Shown in pieces: positions 60,183-64,000 of a stretch of DNA of 64,000 nucleotides (its first letter is position 1; every line of letters begins with the position of its first letter). The stretch is from DASCNA01 sp036011305 (GTDB taxonomy: Bacteria; Verrucomicrobiota; Lentisphaeria; Victivallales; GWF2-38-69), in contig DASCNA010000145.1 of the NCBI GenBank assembly GCA_036011305.1, positions 21,435 through 85,434 of the forward strand, read 5' to 3'. The notes beneath the pieces are model-generated. The model made no database searches, was not told the origin of the DNA, and worked only from the letters and a program-made list of their open reading frames with translations. The translations under genes were made by a program, and so were the position numbers.

Positions 60183-60557
60183 ATGGATTTTAAGGATAAA
60201 CAGACAATTTCAACTCAGATATCTGAATATGTTTCAGATAATATAATAAACGGCATATGGAATGCCGGAGATAGGTTGCCTTCCGTAAGGGAATATGCAT
60301 CTGAAGTAGAAGTTAATGTTAATACAATTCTCAAGTCATATAATCAACTTGAGCTTGACGGCATAATAGTAAAAAAACGCGGTATCGGATATTTTGTAAC
60401 TGAAAATGCACAAAAAATTATTGAAGATGAAAAAAGAAAAGAGTTTATAAGATATCAGCTGCCTGAATTCTTAAAAGTAGTAAAGATGTTAAATTTAACT
60501 TTGAATGATCTAAAACCTTATTTTAAAACTTTGGAGTTGACCGGTGAAAAAAAGTAA
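60183..60557 (+). CDS. GntR-family regulator, YtrA type
   Basis: A 124-residue regulator: winged HTH of the GntR family (ISEYVSDNIINGIWNAGDRLPSVREYASEVEVNVNTILKSY, given here in outline) with a short C-terminal dimerisation region, as in YtrA. I chose ATG 60183 (MDFKDKQTISTQ), the typical family start; the frame runs to 60123 but would overlap the permease by 49 bases. YtrA proteins bind palindromes with A/T-rich arms; TGTTATA-N6-TATAACA at 58521 and 61362 are the likely sites. The DUF2807 gene overlaps its end. Confidence 0.88.
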   Translation: MDFKDKQTISTQISEYVSDNIINGIWNAGDRLPSVREYASEVEVNVNTILKSYNQLELDGIIVKKRGIGYFVTENAQKIIEDEKRKEFIRYQLPEFLKVVKMLNLTLNDLKPYFKTLELTGEKK

Positions 60558-61320
60558 TAAATTTTTAGTTGCTATTATATTGGCTGTAATAATATTCAAT
60601 TTTGGTTTTATTTTGTTTATATTTTTTCTCCCTTTGAAAGGTAATGGTATCTATACAGTTGAAAACAGACCTTTAAACAGTTTCAGTAATTTAGTAGTCG
60701 GAGGGGCATATTCTGTTCGAGTGGTTGAAGGAAAAAAAAACAGTGTCAGTATCAGGGCTGAGTCTAATCTGATCAAATATATTACTACTGAAATAAGGGG
60801 TGATTCACTGTTTGTTAAATATGACAGAAGTATTGCTGCTACCAAGAAGGTTGAGATTACTGTAACTGCAAACGGTTTAAAATCTCTTAAACTGGAAAGT
60901 CCTTCTTCCGTGCTTCTGGATAACGTAAATTATAAAAACTTTGACATATCAGTGCTGCTGGAGGACTCAATGGGAACTCCATATCTAAAAGCAACCGGTC
61001 AGATAAAACACCTTAAACTAATCAGTTCAAGTTTTTCAAAAGTTGATCTTAAAGACCTTAAATGTAAAACAGCTGATATTCACATGTACGGAAACTCTAC
61101 TGTCATGACAGATGCGGATACTGTGAATGCATTTATAAACGGTAAATGCAAACTGATATATTATGGGAATTCCAAAGTTATAAACCCTCAGGTGGTTAAT
61201 GGCGGAAGAGTAATTAAATATGGATCAGTAGATCATGATTTTAAAAAACCTAAACACACGCTATGGGTTTCATACTACCATTTTGTAAATAAAATTTTTC
61301 ATTTTTTCTCAGTTTTTTAA
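60544..61320 (+). CDS. DUF2807 (GIN domain) exported/membrane-anchored protein
   Basis: A 258-residue protein with an N-terminal membrane anchor (FLVAIILAVIIFNFGFILFIFF) and a beta-helix-like GIN domain (FSNLVVGGAYSVRVVEGKK, EIRGDSLFVKYD, GLKSLKLESPSSVLLDN). It starts with GTG at 60544, 14 bases inside the GntR gene, with GGAG seven bases upstream, so translation is coupled. Such proteins are common in envelope-stress operons; function unknown. Confidence 0.8.
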   Translation: MKKSNKFLVAIILAVIIFNFGFILFIFFLPLKGNGIYTVENRPLNSFSNLVVGGAYSVRVVEGKKNSVSIRAESNLIKYITTEIRGDSLFVKYDRSIAATKKVEITVTANGLKSLKLESPSSVLLDNVNYKNFDISVLLEDSMGTPYLKATGQIKHLKLISSSFSKVDLKDLKCKTADIHMYGNSTVMTDADTVNAFINGKCKLIYYGNSKVINPQVVNGGRVIKYGSVDHDFKKPKHTLWVSYYHFVNKIFHFFSVF

Positions 61321-61361
61321 ATTATATCCTTGCAAACATTTATATAATAACTACTTTATAG

Positions 61362-61383
61362 GTGTTATAGTGAAATATAACAC
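61362..61383 (+). promoter_or_regulatory. Candidate GntR/YtrA operator, site 2
   Basis: GTGTTATA-GTGAAA-TATAACAC, perfect 8-bp arms with a 6-base centre, 34 bases before the S9 peptidase gene. It has the same arms and spacing as the site at 58521, so the two transcription units likely share the regulator. Confidence 0.7.
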
Positions 61384-61416
61384 TATATCTAAGATATATA
61401 AACAACGAGATAAAAG

Positions 61417-63489
61417 ATGAATATAATAAAAATATTTGATTCCAAAAAAGATAAACGGGCAAAAGAACGATTTAAAAAAAATAAAATAGGAGGTTTTAGA
61501 AAGTTAGCTTTGCTTATAATAGCTTTATTTTTTACTGCAACCTATTGTTTTGCTACTGCAAAAAATATCCCTGCTGCTCATGAATGGACACCGCAAGTAA
61601 TGATGGAATTAAAAAATATAGGAACTTTTGAATTCTCACCTAATAGCAGAAAAATAGTATACAATGTTACCAAAGCAGATATGAAAAAGAATGAATACAT
61701 TTCTCAGATTTTTATTTCAGATGCAAATGGTAAAAATGCTTATCCGCTAACAAATGGTTCATTCTCCTGCACAACTCCAAGATGGTCGCCTGATGGAAAA
61801 ACAGTTGCTTTTTTATCAGATAGAACAGGAAAAAATCAGATATGGCTTATAAAGGCTAATGGAGGAGAAGCTTGGCAGTTAACTGATACCCCAGATAATA
61901 TTTCTATTTTTGCTTGGTCCCCTGAGGGAAATAAGATAGCTTTTGTAATGCAGGATCCATTAACTGAAAAAGAAACCAAAGCAATTAAAGGTAATTATCA
62001 CGTAAAAGTTGCAGGCAAATATAGAAAAGACAATATTTGGTTAGTGAATGTTGAATACAATAATGATCATATTCAGAAAATTAAACAGTTAACTGAAGGG
62101 GACTTTTCAGTATCGACATGGTTTTATTTATGTTTGAATTGGTCTCCTGACGGTAAAAATATTGTTTTTTCTTTCCAAAAAAGTTCATGGCAAAATGATA
62201 TGTTTAGTTCAGGTATTTCTCAAGTAAGTGTGGACACAGGCAAGGTAAATTCTATCGTAAATAATGGAGGTTGGAACTTTTTCCCTAAATATTCACCTAA
62301 TGGAAAATGGATATCATATGTGTCTTCTAGAGAAATTCCATTCAAATTATATTCTCCATATGGAATTAATATAATACCTGCTAAAGGAGGAAAACCAAAA
62401 AAACTGGCAATAACTCCAGATGAAAGACCTAAGTTAATGGCGTGGTCTAATAATTCTAAAAATATATTTATTACAGAAGACTATAAACAGGCATTTACTC
62501 TTTATGCATTACCAATTGATGGGAGATCGCCTAAGAAAATATATGATAATTTGTCTTCTGTACTTGTTGCAATAAGTCCTGATTCATCCAAATTTGCTTT
62601 TGTTAAACAGGATTATAGTGAACCTCCAGAATTAGCTGTAAGCAGCATCAAAAACCCTAATCCTAAAAACATTACTGATATAAATCAATGGCTGATAAAG
62701 TATCCTTTTGGAAAAACTGTAGTTGTACACTGGAAATCAAAAGATGGAACTGATGTAGACGGTTTATTAACTTATCCTTTAAATTTTAATAAAGATGAAA
62801 AATATCCACTCGTAGTACTAATTCATGGTGGACCTGATGTTGCAGCTACAAATACTTATCTGCCTGGAATAAGGTTTTATCCAGTTCCGGTTTTTTCGGA
62901 TAAAGGATATTTCATATTTCAGCCTAACTACAGAGGAAATTCCGGACATGGAGTAAAATTTAGAAAGGAACTAGTTGGCAATGTAGGTGTTAAAGACTAC
63001 CAGGATATAATGACTGGTGTTGATCATATAATAAAAATTGGGAATATAAATACTGATAAAATGGCTGTAGTCGGTCATAGTAATGGAGGAGATTTAACAT
63101 CATGGATTATAACACAAACACATCGTTTCAAGGTAGCTGCTTTTTCTGCGGGGGAAACTGACTATATCAGTCTTCAGGGACTATGTAACTGGTTTCAGAC
63201 AGCAGATAACCTTGGAGTGAAATATTACGATAATTATAAATTGTATATTGATAGATCACCGATATTTCATATTAAAAATGTCACAACACCAACATTAATT
63301 CAGTTTGGCTCTGATGATACGAATGTTCCTCCTTCTCAAAATAAAGAGTTTTACAGAGGTTTATGGTTACAGGGTAAGGTAGTAAAAATGCTGGAATATC
63401 CGGGCTGTGGACATGATGATTTCTATCCTAAACTGTATCTGAAATTTCTTCAGGCAAATCTGAATTGGATAGACAAACATTTTAATTAA
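61417..63489 (+). CDS. S9-family serine peptidase (prolyl-oligopeptidase/acylaminoacyl-peptidase type)
   Basis: A 690-residue peptidase with an N-terminal signal anchor (LALLIIALFFTATYCFATA, about residues 30-48), so it acts outside the cytoplasm. Residues about 60-420 are a PD40-repeat propeller (SPDGKTVAFLSD, SPEGNKIAFVM, SPDGKNIVFSF). The alpha/beta-hydrolase follows: oxyanion region IHGGPD, nucleophile Ser in VGHSNGG (usual GxSxGG), Asp in GSDDTNVP, and His in GCGHDDF. The basic N-terminal segment before the signal is long (about 28 residues). It lies behind the second operator copy and is followed by a hydrolase gene 28 bases downstream. Confidence 0.9.
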   Translation: MNIIKIFDSKKDKRAKERFKKNKIGGFRKLALLIIALFFTATYCFATAKNIPAAHEWTPQVMMELKNIGTFEFSPNSRKIVYNVTKADMKKNEYISQIFISDANGKNAYPLTNGSFSCTTPRWSPDGKTVAFLSDRTGKNQIWLIKANGGEAWQLTDTPDNISIFAWSPEGNKIAFVMQDPLTEKETKAIKGNYHVKVAGKYRKDNIWLVNVEYNNDHIQKIKQLTEGDFSVSTWFYLCLNWSPDGKNIVFSFQKSSWQNDMFSSGISQVSVDTGKVNSIVNNGGWNFFPKYSPNGKWISYVSSREIPFKLYSPYGINIIPAKGGKPKKLAITPDERPKLMAWSNNSKNIFITEDYKQAFTLYALPIDGRSPKKIYDNLSSVLVAISPDSSKFAFVKQDYSEPPELAVSSIKNPNPKNITDINQWLIKYPFGKTVVVHWKSKDGTDVDGLLTYPLNFNKDEKYPLVVLIHGGPDVAATNTYLPGIRFYPVPVFSDKGYFIFQPNYRGNSGHGVKFRKELVGNVGVKDYQDIMTGVDHIIKIGNINTDKMAVVGHSNGGDLTSWIITQTHRFKVAAFSAGETDYISLQGLCNWFQTADNLGVKYYDNYKLYIDRSPIFHIKNVTTPTLIQFGSDDTNVPPSQNKEFYRGLWLQGKVVKMLEYPGCGHDDFYPKLYLKFLQANLNWIDKHFN

Positions 63490-63517
63490 TTAATGATAAT
63501 AATTGAGGGAGATAAAA

Positions 63518-64000
63518 ATGAGAAAGTTAATTCTAGGGATTGTGTTGCTAATGACGATAAATTTTGTCGTTACAGCATCAGAAACAAGTGTAGTAAATAC
63601 TGATAAGGCATACAATGTCAGTGATATTATTAGCTATTTACAAAAAAATATGCCTCAATATTTGAAAGATCAAGATATTTCAGGAGCATCAGCTGTAATT
63701 GTAAATAAAAATGGAATTCTCTGGACAAAAGGTTTTGGTCACTTAAGTAAAAATAGTAAAGAAGCTGTAAATCCAGAGACACTATTTTGTGTGGGATCAA
63801 TATCTAAAATGTTTACAACTACAGGGATATTGATAGCTTCACAAAATGGTAAAATAGATATAAACAAATCAATAAAATATTATCTTCCAAAATTTAGAAT
63901 AAAATCCAGATTTTCAAATACCCCTACAACTCAAATGACTATTCTTGATTTGCTGGGATTTAGATCAGGTATTACCGGTTCAATTCAAAACGATAAGGAA
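63518..64000 (+). CDS. Serine hydrolase, class C beta-lactamase family, 3' end beyond window
   Basis: 161 codons of an open frame that continues past the right edge. It begins with a signal peptide (KLILGIVLLMTINFVVTASE), then ISGASAVIVNKNGILWTKGFG and the S-x-x-K catalytic motif in VGSISKMFTTTGI, followed by LLGFRSGI (LLTHTSGL in the family). GAGGGAG lies six bases before the ATG. Probably a periplasmic esterase or DD-peptidase-like enzyme in one transcript with the S9 peptidase. The KTG-type motif is beyond the window. Confidence 0.85.
   Translation, partial: MRKLILGIVLLMTINFVVTASETSVVNTDKAYNVSDIISYLQKNMPQYLKDQDISGASAVIVNKNGILWTKGFGHLSKNSKEAVNPETLFCVGSISKMFTTTGILIASQNGKIDINKSIKYYLPKFRIKSRFSNTPTTQMTILDLLGFRSGITGSIQNDKE

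Overview
The window is a gene-dense, strongly AT-rich stretch (roughly one third G+C by eye) of a bacterial chromosome using the standard code. Lipoprotein signals, DbpA, RhlE, YbiT and full-length Ada suggest a Gram-negative-type cell. A cysteine-type NAD-linked formate dehydrogenase, an Etf-linked lactate-dehydrogenase-type operon, two GPH sugar transporters and no respiratory genes suggest a fermentative anaerobe. I cannot name the phylum with confidence. No rRNA, tRNA, CRISPR array, insertion sequence or replication origin was found.

Layout: 1-7.4 kb holds housekeeping genes (a PAP2 phosphatase cut by the left edge, a biotin ligase, proS, map, a small membrane protein) and a TPR-SpoIIE phosphatase. 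7.6-12.1 kb holds a two-gene soluble formate dehydrogenase (FdhA plus a NuoE-NuoF fusion). 12.2-22.4 kb holds a divergent XRE-PAS regulator and a seven-gene catabolic operon: IolD-like ThDP enzyme, split transketolase, RpiB-like isomerase, Gfo/Idh/MocA dehydrogenase and two GPH carriers. 22.6-28.9 kb has RhlE behind a long leader, the ABC-F protein YbiT, a TolB-like propeller and DbpA; these genes use CGN arginine codons more than most of the window. 29-36.6 kb is a patchwork of small accessory genes, including a decayed duplication, an ankyrin lipoprotein, an ABC membrane domain without its ATPase, a radical SAM protein, a cupin, a nucleotidyltransferase and an acetyltransferase. 36.7-42 kb holds a NUP nucleoside-binding protein, methylmalonate-semialdehyde dehydrogenase, an NCS2 purine-type permease and a DUF975 protein.

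The most unusual part is 42.2-53.5 kb: four tandem paralogues of about 920 residues, each an APC-type amino-acid permease fused to a complete polysaccharide-flippase-like (MOP/Wzx) domain. Permease halves group as copies 1+2 and 3+4, while the flippase halves of copies 2 and 3 are the closest pair, suggesting mosaic evolution. A terminator separates the array from the convergent etfB-etfA-glcD operon (53.5-57 kb).

The right end (57.4-64 kb) has ada, then an ABC transporter, a GntR/YtrA regulator and a DUF2807 protein, then an S9 peptidase and a truncated class C beta-lactamase-like hydrolase. The same palindrome (TGTTATA-N6-TATAACA) lies in front of both transcription units, so the GntR protein probably controls both.
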